Shown: piece by piece, positions 16,911 to 27,534 of the stretch
How the letters are laid out: every line of letters begins with the position of its first letter
Numbering within the stretch: the stretch's first letter is position 1
Source: Echeneis naucrates
Taxonomy: Eukaryota > Chordata > Actinopteri > Carangiformes > Echeneidae
Length of the DNA stretch: 64,000 bases
Direction: 5' to 3'
Assembly: GCF_900963305.1 (NCBI RefSeq)
Contig: NC_042521.1
Location: 6,963,614-7,027,613 of the forward strand
Notes under the pieces: generated by a model
Database searches by the model: none
What the model was told of the DNA's origin: nothing
What the model saw: the letters and a program-made list of their open reading frames with translations, nothing else
Translations under genes and position numbers: made by a program

Positions 16911-17919
16911 TCATGCATTGCTAACAATAGGATCATAAGGATAACCTGTTGCACCATAGAAGCTATAGCGGTTTGGTATGAGGCGGCGTCTTGCCCTCAC
17001 AGTCTTACAGCAAGTCACTACGCTGAAGCAACATCCACAGAAGAACAAGAGACCCACAGCAGCCCACACCAGGGTGATGAGAAAAAAGGCAAACAGGAAG
17101 GATGTCTTATGGCAGTATCGTCGGTCTCCTTGATTGTAGCTGGGAGGATACACAGAAAAAACCCAGACAGTTCCTGGAAGTGAAAGACACATTAGACAAA
17201 TACATTTTCCTGTCACAGTTAGAGCAGTGAAAGTCAAATGTATGTTAAGCTTGATTCTTTTTATTACTTGGGCAAAAATGCCCAAAATGTCAACCTAAAT
17301 GAAATGTTTCTGAAGATTTAACACAAAAACACTTATTTACTGTTCATCACTGCCTGACCTACAGCAGGGATTTCGAGTCAACAGAGAAATGACATTGTGC
17401 TCCCACCTGCAATGAACCAGCAGAAGGTAAAGAAGTGCAAGAGGCCCACGCAGACTGAGCTCACAATGAAGACAGCGCCAGATTTCCAGGTGCTCTTGGT
17501 GTAGGTCAAAGAAAACGAGACCAGGCTGACTGTTCCCAACACTATCAAGTAGATGGGGATGTTGGGCTGCACTGGACAATGACTCATATTTATGGCCCCT
17601 TCAATACAATAGAGCATCGCGAAAATTTTAGATTTTGACCACGAGTAAGACATCAAAACATTTTGCCAAAAAATTTGAAAATAAAATAAATAAATCACAA
17701 AACAATACACCACCCATTCCAATGGCTGCAATCATAACCATCCACCAGATAATGTTCACCACAACTACACAGAAAAGGGAGAGAGTTGGCAGTTAGTTCA
17801 ACTGTTAAACAGATCATTTAATGAAAAGCATGAATACGTTGAGGAAAAGCACTCTGACCCAATGATGAAATTGTCGCAGCACTCCACGGTCTGACATTGT
17901 CCGGTGGAGAAGCCTCCAT
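16911..17919 (-). CDS. Transmembrane protein 272-like, four-pass membrane protein
   Basis: Four coding exons join in frame to 188 aa: 17859-17919, 17714-17764, 17407-17598 and 16911-17173. Four hydrophobic segments are visible: VVVNIIWWMVMIAAIGMG, then NIPIYLIVLGTVSLVSF, then SGAVFIVSSVCVGLLHFF with FTFCWFIAG, and SFLFAFFLITLVWAAVGLLF. The pattern CPVQPNIPIYLIV, and WVFSVYPPSYN followed by YCHKTSFLFAF, are what I recognise of the TMEM272-like family, whose function is not established. The cytosolic tail is cysteine- and arginine-rich (CCKTVRARRR). The start is the ATG in the exon at 17859-17924; its N-terminus (MEASPPDNVRPW) is short, and upstream non-coding exons are likely. Family assignment rests on memory of the motif pattern, so the name is moderately sure; the four-pass topology is well supported. 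Confidence 0.75.
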
Positions 17920-17924
17920 ATCTA

Positions 17925-19495
17925 CTGCAGAGAAAGAAAGAGTCATAATGCATGAGAAAGTCGGCAAGCAAAGCTGCAGCAGCAGAGTTATACTGTACCT
18001 GTCCAGCTGTGGATTCAAAGCTTTCACTGTTCACTAAATGCACTCGCCACCTGCTACCAGAGCTGGTGCTCAGTTCACAGGCACTGTCACTGTGACAGGA
18101 CGTTAATGCACATTGCTTCAAGGTGAAGCATTTCAACAATTATTTCGCAATGACCTCTGCATCCACTGAAAAGGAAATGATACAATCTCAAATTGTTATC
18201 TGATGCAAATAATCTGCAAGCTAATTGTGTTTTAAACTAAACACTGCTCACATGCCAGCCTTTAATGAAATTTTAAATTTTGCAGTTCCTTAGATGGTAT
18301 GATGTGATGTGATGATATGATGTGACAGATATGATCAGCTGTACTGATCATATCTATCACATCATATGATAATGTTGCACAGGGCATGCACATGCAGTTA
18401 AAGTTCACTGTCGTCGGTGTGGTTAACAAAGTTAACCATATCCGTGGCATTTATTTTCAATAGAGCAGCTGCACACTAAGAAGTAAGATTAAGAGTCTAC
18501 CTGCTAATTAACAGCTTTGGTTTTCTACACAGGTAAAGCATTCTTAGTGAATATACAACATTTAGATGATTTGTAGAAAAGGTATTTTGCTAAAGTGTTG
18601 GATTTTTGCAATGACAACATCACTCATCAGCTTTTATTTTTGAATTTTGAGCTGCTAGCTTCTTGCAAAAAAGAGAGGCAGTCAACAGAGGTCTGGTCAA
18701 CTCACCTCACTCAGACTTCTCCAAAAAGATCCATGCATGTTGTCCAACATGTGCAGTAGCCCTCCCAAACACACTGATGTATAAAAGTGGAAGGTTCACT
18801 GCAAAGTGGCCGTGCAAAAGGTGTTCAATAAAATGATCAAGAATAGTCTTTAAAGGTATCTACGAATCGTGTATTAAAGACAGCAAAGCTAAGATAAATT
18901 TAGTTTTCTGTTTCACTAAGGAAGTGACTAAATTTCAGTGAATCATAGTGACACAGCAGCGTGACAGTTGAAGGGGGTTTGTGATCACACGCTTGTTTCC
19001 TATTGAGCCAGTGCAGGATGTTAGTCTAATGCAGCCACACTGCCACCCGGTGAAAATGACACAACACTGTTTCCACGCTGTTGATTAGAGACATGACCAG
19101 GATGTGATTTTTAAGTAAATAAACCTTTGCCTCAGCAGATAGACTGTTTATTTTACCAGCTGAATTGATAAATATTTATCTCTTAAGGCTACGGCACAGC
19201 TACAAATGACTGAACGTGGGGCAGAAACAAAATTCTACATGTTGCTATTTACGGTTCATTTAATGTGTTGTTTATTTAGGTTACTTGGTGAATGACACAA
19301 TGACAAGTTACACCTCACTATTTCAGTCAAGCCACAACATCTGACTTTGGTGTCTATAGTGATCGCTCATTGATTCGGTCTTTGATCAGATGACTGTTAC
19401 CTTTACATGTTAATTCTGGTTCAGGCATTATTATTAAAATCATTGTTCTCAGAAAGGAAATAATTTGTTGCCTCAGTAGGAGCTAAATCTAAGAC
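17925..19495. other. Spacer between the tmem272-like and PI-PLC genes
   Basis: This probably contains upstream non-coding sequence of the tmem272-like gene and the 3' UTR of the PI-PLC gene (candidate minus-strand AATAAA at 19147-19152). It also contains the hairpin annotated separately at 18314-18368. No coding exon is recognised. Confidence 0.45.
18314..18368. repeat. 25-bp-arm inverted repeat with 5-base loop
   Basis: The left arm at 18314-18338 and the right arm at 18344-18368 are reverse complements at 23 of 25 positions, one of the two mismatches being a possible G-U pair on one strand. They are separated by CTGTA. It lies in a local ATGATGTG-rich patch (18295-18320). It could be a transcribed hairpin, a miniature transposon remnant or a palindrome grown from the simple repeat; the sequence does not decide. 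Confidence 0.85.
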
Positions 19496-21612
19496 CTATC
19501 TCTTCTTTACCACCTCCAGTTGGAAGTCAATGATCGTTTTAATCATGGGAGCACCAGGGAAGTCCATGCATATGATTCCTAGGCGCTGGTTCATGTCTGT
19601 CTTGGCCTCAAGGTAATTGTACAGTAGTGCATTGATGCGCCGAGCGACAGCTCGAGGGTAAGCAAACAGGCCGGCTCCACTGCTGTAGGTGAGAAATATC
19701 CGAGTCATATCTCCTCCAGGTGAAGCCTCCAGGTGTTTGTAGACGCTCTGCCATTTGTCCTCCACGTGCAAAAGAGTGGGAACCTACAGAGAACAGCAAA
19801 CTTGCAGTCACCCATTAAAGCATTTTAGGTTACTGTGATTCCAATGCAGGCACATGGTTGCATAACCAGAGAATATTGCCTGATCTACAGGTAATAACAA
19901 CGCTGTGGCATTCACCTGTTGTCCTGATTGACTGGGGGAAAAAATACAGACTCCATTCTCATGCCTGATAGATCAAAGATTTCATGTTTCGTGTAAAGTA
20001 AAAATGTAAACACGATCAAATAAACTTTTGAGAGGAAATCTACTAACCATAAATATGGAAATCCGGTATCTCTTAATTTCTGATCATTCTGAATAAAAGA
20101 TGTGACTAATGGTGCCTCTTATGTGCAGGTATTACATCTTGTGAATGATCTGTGTCAACAAAATATTTGTACGTACTGATGAATGTTTTATCTAAATTTT
20201 AGATGTTTGCAGGTCACAGCACCTATGATGCTTAGCCAGAGTCTCCTAGGAACAGAGCATGCAGGTGACCACCGGAGAGACAGTTAACAGCTCGGGTTAG
20301 CAGCCCATAGCAACCCAAAACCTCCACCCGGCCTCTGATTGGCAGCTGTCGGCTGACATTCCCACAGCACACTGCAATAACTTCCCTCCATCCGGACATG
20401 ACCATCACCTGAGAGGCTTCAAAACACCTGATCATGCTGGAACTGACAGTGCCTTGGGAAGAGCGCATTGAGGAAGCCAACTACAGAAAGCATGCCAAGT
20501 ACCAGGGACTAGAGGAGAGGTGCAGGGGCCTGTGGGTAGCTGCTGGCTCGCAGGGGTGAGGGTGTATGTTCTGAGTGTATCCTGGAGATGTTTCATGAAT
20601 ACTGTATGTAATTTAATTAGGTAGATTCACTAAACAAATCCTAAAAAGCTTTAAATTCCTGAACAACTTTTACCTTCCAGTAATCTGCTATGTCCAGGGA
20701 GTTGTAGCGCATACCCAAGTCTGGCCCGTAAAAGTCCTGCAGGAAGATGAGTTTTCCTCTGGCCTCTCCCATGGTTGGCACCAGCTGGCTGTGCCACAAC
20801 AGGTCCCAGTGAGCGTAGCGGTGGATGTAATCTACCAAAGGGTGATAAATGTCATAGGTCTCACTGAACTCCTCCCTTACACGCATCAACACAGTCTCAC
20901 TGGGATACTCCTGCAGGAACTCAACCACTCCCTCCAGCACATCACCAAAGTGTGCCCTTTGATAGGAGATCCCATGATGGATGGTCAGGTTCCCCATGAC
21001 ATTACGGACGCGGATGTCCAGAAAGCGGACACCTGCCCGGAGTTGAGAGGCCAGGCTCCAGCTCTGGCATTCAGCATACACACCGCCGTATAGAGCCATG
21101 GTGTTGTGGGATCCAGGCATGGTGACCTGAGACAGCAGTCGATCATCAGGGATACTGGCCATCCAGGACAAGTTGAGGAACTCCGGGTTGGCTGTGTCAT
21201 CGTAGTCAGGTCTCTGAATGGCACTGTAACTCAAACCAGTGATGCTACAAGAGACATTTGTCAGACACGTATTCTGCCATGTCAATGCATCGGCCTTTAA
21301 ACATCAGCCACCTCACTTTTAATATAAGGACATTTATTTGTATATATCTTTCCAAGTAAAAAAGAAATGGAAACAAGTAGAACAAGTAGACACAGATTAA
21401 TGTGACATAAAATCACTTTGCACTTTAATATTCACTCATAAATCTTTTTTGTATGTTTTTATATACTTGTATTTCTGGTATGGTTGGTCTGGATGGTAAT
21501 AAACATTACATAGTCCATCTGTGGCATGAATTCAACTTACTCACCAAAACAGGACCAGTAGCTCTTTTAACCCTTTCTGAGTTTTCATTGGGCGTTCTCT
21601 GATTATCATCAT
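19496..21612 (-). CDS. Secreted PI-PLC X-domain protein (1-phosphatidylinositol phosphodiesterase-like)
   Basis: Three coding exons join in frame to 308 aa: 21545-21612, 20674-21244 and 19496-19783. An N-terminal hydrophobic stretch (KELLVLFCITGLSYSA) after a basic start reads as a signal peptide split by the first intron. The body is a PI-PLC X barrel: SQVTMPGSHNTM (His69 as first catalytic His), LRAGVRFLDIRV (barrel strand with the Asp and Arg), TIHHGISY (second catalytic His), then FLQEYPSETVLMRVREE and GKLIFLQDF. Enzymes of this type cleave phosphatidylinositol or GPI anchors without needing calcium. There is no PH, EF-hand, Y or C2 domain, so it is unlike eukaryotic PLC-beta/gamma/delta; it resembles bacterial PI-PLC and, more distantly, vertebrate PLCXD1-3. 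Similar predicted genes are known from fish. A second and third ATG follow shortly (codons 2 and 9), so the exact start is open. Activity is inferred. Confidence 0.85.
20330..20560 (+). mobile_element. Broken retroelement ORF fragment
   Basis: Inside the last intron of the PI-PLC gene, in the opposite orientation, the plus strand encodes a short stretch around MLELTVPWEERIEEAN and RKHAKYQG. I recognise this as the C-terminal part of a polyprotein commonly found downstream of reverse-transcriptase regions in fish repeat annotations. The piece is short, broken and incomplete at both ends, so it is a fossil. The family (LINE or other) cannot be decided from what remains. Confidence 0.5.
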
Positions 21613-23258
21613 GTTGAATTTTCAGTTCTCTTCTTCACGGCCTATGACCAGCAGAGGAACAGATAAAAATAATATAACTGAGTTAGACAGCTGGTTAAAT
21701 TGTTTCAACATGAATACAAAATAGGTAAACAAAAGTTCATTCTATTTAAGTAGCCAGTGCAAACAAAAACAATCTCGAGATCTATTTGTAGTAGTTGATC
21801 AAGAGCAAGTATTTTAGGAATGAAAAGCAGATATGAAACAACCAAAATGTTAAATGTGAAATGTTTTCACCTCCCGAATTGAGGGTGCTTAAGTCAAAAT
21901 GCCTGAAATGAAACTCAGTTTTTACTTAACACTAATTTAAAAAAAAAAGAAAGAAAGAAGAAACTTTCCCCGCGTGGCATGGAGGTATGTCAGGCAATTA
22001 AAAACAAAAAACCGTGGAAACTATTTGATCCTGGTCCAGACTGACCCCAGTTCACCCCTCTAGGCAAATTCAATGGCAGGAGTAAAGCTTTCTAATCCCA
22101 AACTGAAACAAGCCATCCACTGGTGCTATGTCAAACCTGCTGATGTGTCGATGCGCTGCTCTGGTTCACTCTGGTTCCTACCTGAAACCAGGAGGTCTGT
22201 GCTCTGGCCCTGGTGCCTGGAAATGAAGGAGACAAAATGAGAGTCCGTGTCTCAGCCTGGGATTTTCCTGTGGGAAACATTATGGATGAGCTGAGCTTGA
22301 TGTGAGCACACTGGGGTGCATGTCGAGGGGTGTGTTTGTTCAGAAAAAACAGGTTGATGTAATACTTTCCGTTTTCAAATCCCAAACTAAAACTAAAGGC
22401 TCTCTGAAAATATTACTAAGAATCAACTTTCTTTAAACTAGGATGGCGTTTTCCCCCAGTTTATTATTTTAAAGGGCCAGTTAAAACACAAACTCTGGTC
22501 AGTAGGCAGACATTATAACTTTAAAACAATTTCCTACTGCAACAGCGACTTTTTTTGTATCAAATGCAGGTGTGCAATTTCCCAAAGTGTTTCTTATCAG
22601 CGAAAGCCCAAAAAAGGCCTACTATTGATAAGGTCAACATTCTAGATTAAGAAAAAAATAAAAGTACATCATTTGGCATTTGTTAGACTCTCTATAACTG
22701 CTAACAGTGTAAATTAACTGTGTGCGCAGGCTTCCGGTCGACCTCGACGCTGAGGTTACCATCTTTACCAAGTATGTGCCAGTGAGGCAGTAGAGACTGT
22801 TAGAAAGCTCTGTACACACCAGAGCTAACATCAGCCTTGATCAAATTTGCACCCTTCTGCACCTCTGCTTTCCACCATATTAAGTTTTTTACAGACAAAC
22901 ACGGCCGTGCCACAGTTTGGTCTGCTGGTTGGTGACCCATGGACTGGCTCTGTTCAAAGATATGTCTGAACATTTGTCAAATTAATTTATCTCAATCTGA
23001 CCTCAGGTCCATCAGGTCCATCAGGTCCTGAGCAATGGGGTGTGTGTGTGTGTGAGAGAGAGTAGGACAGTCTGCAGATGTGATGTTTTCCCTATTTCTC
23101 CTACCACAGAAGAATATATATATATTACATAACAAGCAGCTGGGGCAACGCGTGGGCCCTTTGCTTCCCCTGTTGCTGGCTGGACCGGGGGCGTGCTGTT
23201 CTCTCTTTCTATCCACTCCTGAGCCTCAGCCCGGTAGCTTTGCCAATAAACCAGTACC

Positions 23259-23399
23259 ATGGCCAACAAAGTTAAACGCAGATGGCAACAGGAGGAGTAT
23301 GACAGACTCCTCCTTCGCAGAGTAAAACTGTTTCAGCACAACAAGGCACCAGGAGAATTCATTCTGCCTGTCCCAGCTGCTGAACAGAACAGGTTTTAA
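23259..23399 (+). CDS. Candidate 46-residue small protein, unrecognised
   Basis: A 47-codon frame begins at an ATG in a near-ideal context (ACCATGG) and ends with TAA. The product is strongly basic at the start (MANKVKRRWQQEEYDRLLLR), then amphipathic (RVKLFQHNKAPGEFILP). It has no signal peptide and no membrane segment. I do not recognise a family. It stands alone in the spacer upstream of rapunzel and could be a real microprotein, one exon of a longer spliced gene, or chance. Support is limited to the initiation context and a plausible composition. The opposite-strand open frames across this region look like shadows. Confidence 0.3.
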   Translation: MANKVKRRWQQEEYDRLLLRRVKLFQHNKAPGEFILPVPAAEQNRF

Positions 23400-23954
23400 A
23401 AAAATAAAAAACAATAAATAAATAAATTACATGACACACGTGTCCTTGGTTGAAAAATAATTGATTGGCTGTAAATACATTTTATCAGGGTATAAAGATC
23501 TGGGAGAAATCGGGAAGCTGAGGCGGAGGCCTGACCGGATAAATCTTTCTGTTACACATAGTTGCATGTTTCAACTCCCCCTACAGGTAAAAAAAAAAAA
23601 GACATAGAGACATCTTATTATTATGGGCTTTTAATTGCCTTTACTTTGTTTTCCATTTGGTTTCAATTTGATTTACCATAGTCTGATGGCTTATTGAGCT
23701 GTAACCACAGAACATCAGGCCATGTTCAGACCTGGTATTAACATCCATCCATCCAATCACAAGTGGATCAATGTGAACACACACAAGAGCCATTTAAGAT
23801 CCAGAGAGTTGGTGACCTTCCTGTTTTCCCTGTGCCTGCTTGGGTTTACTCCAGATCCTCCAACTTCCTCCAGCAGTCCAAAGGTTTAGGTTGACTGGAG
23901 TCTTGAAGGTGAGCAGTTGTTTGCCTCAGTTTGTCAGCCTTGTGATTGATAGAC

Positions 23955-23955
<1 letters not shown>

Positions 23956-23993
<38 letters not shown>
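23956..23993. repeat. (CA)n microsatellite
   Basis: About 19 uninterrupted AC dinucleotides. Confidence 0.95.
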
Positions 23994-23995
<2 letters not shown>

Positions 23996-24779
23996 GGTGT
24001 CATCTACCAGAAAAAAAGCTTTGAGATTTTGGCCCTTTGACACCTGGTACCCACAGGAATCTTTTCCTACATGTCATAAAAAAACCACAGCATTTGTGTA
24101 AAATCAGCATTGGTCCTTCTTGTCCTCGTGGGCTTTGACAATGTGACAGTTTAACCTTGAATCTGAGGTTGCTAAATGAAATTTTGACATGACTAACTAC
24201 TATTTACACTTGTACTTGTTTCACTTTCACAATGATAACTTCTGAAGGTTTTGAATGAGAAGAGCGACCATAAGACTTTTTTGAAAGTCAGTATTTTTAA
24301 GTTTGATAGTTTGAGGACACTAATTAAAATCAAGACATATAATATTGTATTCTGGTATTAAAAAAAACAAACATACTGTGAAACGTCATTTAGGACACAG
24401 ATCATTAATATAGAGTATATAAAATATTTAAACAGATGCATGTTGTCACATTTTTCCTTTTTTACAGTGGATTGTATGATTCCTTGCAGTAAAGTTTGGT
24501 ATCTATTTGAATTTATTTTTATCTTCTCATTAACAGTGTCACCGTGAACAGAATCAATAGCTATAAATACTGCTGACAGCATTTTTTCAACATTGCGTAC
24601 AATAAGATATAATAGCTGGTATTTGCTCACAATACCAGTTTGGTATCTTCAGAGACTACTAACAATGAAAAGGATAGCCTGTCAGTCAACATCTCTGTAG
24701 CAGCTTGTGGTTGGAGCTGAATGAATTGCACATCATCCAATCAGCACAGAGCGTGCATCAGTCACTTCCTTGTGATTAC

Positions 24780-24897
24780 TCCCATATTTGGCCGGAAGGG
24801 GCAGTCCTTTTTACAGACCAAGGAAGAAAATGGTGGAGAGGGGAAGCAGACGGCTCCAGTAGAGGGACACCAACAGCTTTATCTCTTGTGAGTAAAC
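24780..24897 (+). promoter_or_regulatory. Possible rapunzel promoter and 5' non-coding exon
   Basis: A purine-rich stretch ends in a good splice donor (CTT followed by GTGAGTAAAC at 24898). The rapunzel coding exon is preceded by a pyrimidine tract and AG near 25858. Together these suggest a 5' untranslated exon spliced over about 950 bases to just before the rapunzel ATG. A GGCCGGAAGGG sequence near 24790 looks like an ETS-type site. The exon start is not known. Confidence 0.35.
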
Positions 24898-25886
24898 ATC
24901 TGCTGCCTCTGTGTTTTACTATTGCATATCTGAAGGATGGTTGGATTCTGGGTGATCACTGAGTTAACTGGGGTTGATGAAATGAAATGAAAGGAAGTAA
25001 ATGATTGAGCATTTGTATGTGTGCTTGGTTAGAAATCAGGAAATGAGAAAAAAACTAACTGGAAAACAAAGCAGCAGCACATTTCAGGTTCGGGTTAAGA
25101 AAGAGCTACGGGAGGTTACAGGAACTGTCCAGGATGACAGAGCCAAGGTCTGCTCCCGTAACCATTCCTTTATTTACTGTCTTTCTTGTTATGACAAATG
25201 AAGACGCATCCACAACACTAAGTAAATGTTCCAGCAGGACATTGAGAAGGATGATTATGTCAGAACTATGAGGAAAAATTAGAGCAGATACAGCAGGTCA
25301 GTATATTATAATGTGCCATCTGTACTGCTGTGCTCTGATGCTTCAACATACACAATATTCTATAAAATAATCACACGTGCTGTCTTTTTTTAATGATCAA
25401 ATGTGACTTTGTGGGGGGAAAAAGAAAGAAGTTTCTCTTGAGCTGCTGAGTTGAGATGTAATTATTTTTGATGTCTGATTCACCTTTTGCGTTATATAAA
25501 CTAAAATGTTTAATGTTCACTGGTCCACAAATAATTGCTGAGCTTCGCAGTTGTTGGTAAAACAAATCACGTTATTTTAACACATCAACTTGGGCTTAGT
25601 GAAACGGGTCATATTATTTATTTTCAGCCAAAGTTTTCTTCTTTGCTCACATGTGGACAGCATGTGTATCAGCCCAGATAACACAAGCCCTCATTGTGGG
25701 TGACCTGTTGCCAATAGCTTTAGTGTGTAAGATGACACCTTTTGCATACATGCAGCAACTGGTGACATGTGGGCCATGGCCCAGGAAACTCAGAGCTGGG
25801 GATCTTACTTTTAAAGGCCGATTCCTTGTCTTTGACTCTCTGTGATCTCTCTCTCAGCATACAGTGACAGAAGGAAAGCAAAAGTC

Positions 25887-26576
25887 ATGGCTGATAGAGG
25901 ACAAATTAAAAAAACTGCGGCCTCAGTGCTTCTCTGCGTTGAAAAGGTGTCCGACTTTGCCTCCTCCATCAACCCCGTGTTTGGCATTGTCTCCTCCCTG
26001 GTTGGGGTGGTTCGCAAGGGCCTGGTCAACGAGGAGAGTCACGAACTGGATAAGGATTTCCAAGAAATCCACACCAAACTAGAGAGCATCTCCCAAAAGA
26101 ACAAACAATGCCTGGGGCAAATCCGCATGGATGAAATAAACGAAAACTATGGCAAGTACGAAGAGTACATCAAGCACCAGTACGAAGCCTTCAACAAGAT
26201 GGTGGCACGGGTCAGGAAAGATCCAGATAACACCCAGCAGTACATGGAGGACTTTGAGAAGATATACGAGAGAGACAAGAGCGACATGAGCCTGGATGTG
26301 TACTACCGAGGTGTGATGGGTACCAGCACGTTCGGAAGACCCCTGCTGATGGTTTATCTAGAAAACTGCAACGGCGACCATGAGATCATGGAGTACCACT
26401 GTTCGCACATCGCCCACCTGTTCCACATGGGCCTCATTGCCCTCATGGGCTACACAGCTGTTACAGAGGACGATGAAGATGAGGTGCGGGAGAAATGGTC
26501 GAAGAGGGTGGTGGACATCCAGCAGAAGATGCAGGAGGTGCTCAGTCAGTGCGAAGAGAAGACCAAATCATCCTGA
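25887..26576 (+). CDS. rpz: Rapunzel-family protein
   Basis: A single uninterrupted coding exon gives 229 aa. MADRGQIKKTAASVLLCVEK, PVFGIVSSLVGVVRKGL, YEEYIKHQYEAFNKMV, MSLDVYYRGVMGTSTFGRP and GYTAVTEDDEDEVREKWSKR match the fish rapunzel family as I remember it. Rapunzel was found through a zebrafish mutant with skeletal overgrowth; its molecular function is unknown. The protein is mostly predicted alpha-helix, with a hydrophobic segment at about residues 29-45, and ends in an acidic and then basic helix. The start chosen is the second in-frame ATG (25887), because the upstream in-frame extension crosses a likely splice acceptor near 25858 and is not conserved-looking. Several paralogues exist in fish, so the symbol names the family and not necessarily the exact member. 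Confidence 0.88.
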   Translation: MADRGQIKKTAASVLLCVEKVSDFASSINPVFGIVSSLVGVVRKGLVNEESHELDKDFQEIHTKLESISQKNKQCLGQIRMDEINENYGKYEEYIKHQYEAFNKMVARVRKDPDNTQQYMEDFEKIYERDKSDMSLDVYYRGVMGTSTFGRPLLMVYLENCNGDHEIMEYHCSHIAHLFHMGLIALMGYTAVTEDDEDEVREKWSKRVVDIQQKMQEVLSQCEEKTKSS

Positions 26577-26826
26577 AGGTGGACTGACAGAGACGGGACC
26601 AGGTCTGACTTCGGCGACATCATGGGGAACATTATACTACACTCTCAGTGGACCAATGAAAAAAAGAGTTTTACATCATAATATAAATACACATATAAAA
26701 CCAAAGCCATGTTTGCACTTGTGTCGCATGTGATATTCATATTCCAACATATCGTTATTACATCAACATTATTTTGTTTGTTTCAGAGAGACCATTGTAT
26801 GTTTCAGCTGCTTAATGTCACATACC

Positions 26827-26832
26827 AATAAA
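26827..26832 (+). terminator. rapunzel polyadenylation signal (AATAAA)
   Basis: A canonical hexamer 250 bases beyond the rapunzel stop. Confidence 0.6.
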
Positions 26833-27461
26833 TGCTGAAGTTTTGTACAATCTCTGCAATTAAATTGGATAAATTATTAATTTATTAAGTTGTGCATTTT
26901 TATTCCTAAATCTCCAATACACCAAAAATGTATACACTAAAGGTGATGATAATAAGGCCTCCGGTAATCTAAACTGGATTAATGCGGAGCACACACAAAC
27001 TCAGCTCTCAGAGAATGAGACTGTAATTAAATTTGTTGGCCATGACTAAACACATCTTGAACTGAAGCTGGTTTGAATTCCAGAGAAACAAAGAAGCTGG
27101 GCTCACCCACAGAGATTAATTACTCAAATAGCAAGTCATCATAAGACGTCATCAAATAATGTCCAAATATTTAATGAATGTTGGAACAAGGTGCAATGAA
27201 AAATGTGAAACTTGTTCATTTCCTGAAAAACCTGCAGAGACAGCGCTGCTGCACAGAGTCCCCCTCACCGCCAGAGTTCTCTGTTTTCCGACAGCGGCTG
27301 CAGCACCGAAACGTAACGTGATTCCTCTGTTTGTGTGTGCGGCCCTGCCCCGAAAAAAAAAAAGGCCTGCGAGGCTTCATCCCTGCAGAGGTCCGAGTCC
27401 GGCCTGTCCGGGGGAAAGTCCCGTCACTTTCGGTGAGTTTTAGTGAAAAAGCGGCGGTGTG

Positions 27462-27534
27462 ATCCGGATCCGGTGAGGGGGGGCTGGATCCGGCCGGACC
27501 CGGTCCGGCCCCGGTCCGGACCCGGTCCGGCCCA
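27462..27534. repeat. CCGG-rich palindromic tandem repeat in the krit1 CpG island
   Basis: Overlapping copies of a GGTCCGGACC-like and GGATCCGG-like palindrome occur head to tail, including two copies of an approximately 18-bp unit. It lies just downstream of the proposed first krit1 splice donor. The near-perfect self-complementarity should fold strongly in RNA or single-stranded DNA. Confidence 0.75.

Larger units (their letters stand above)
21613..25886. other. PI-PLC to rapunzel intergenic region
   Basis: This holds the upstream region of the PI-PLC gene, the small candidate ORF at 23259-23399, a CA microsatellite and, towards the right, the probable promoter and 5' non-coding exon of rapunzel. 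In between is AT-rich sequence with GA and CA runs near 23041-23062. No other exon is recognised. Confidence 0.45.

Noticed and set aside
18314-18368. Calling the hairpin a microRNA gene.
   Set aside because: The loop is only five bases and the arm sequence resembles the adjacent simple repeat; no known seed was recognised.
20232-20480. An 82-codon minus-strand frame in the PI-PLC intron.
   Set aside because: It is the reverse strand of the retroelement fragment, which is recognisable on the plus strand.
25864-26733. Overlapping frames of 72 and 117 codons within rapunzel.
   Set aside because: They are shifted-frame shadows of the rapunzel coding exon.
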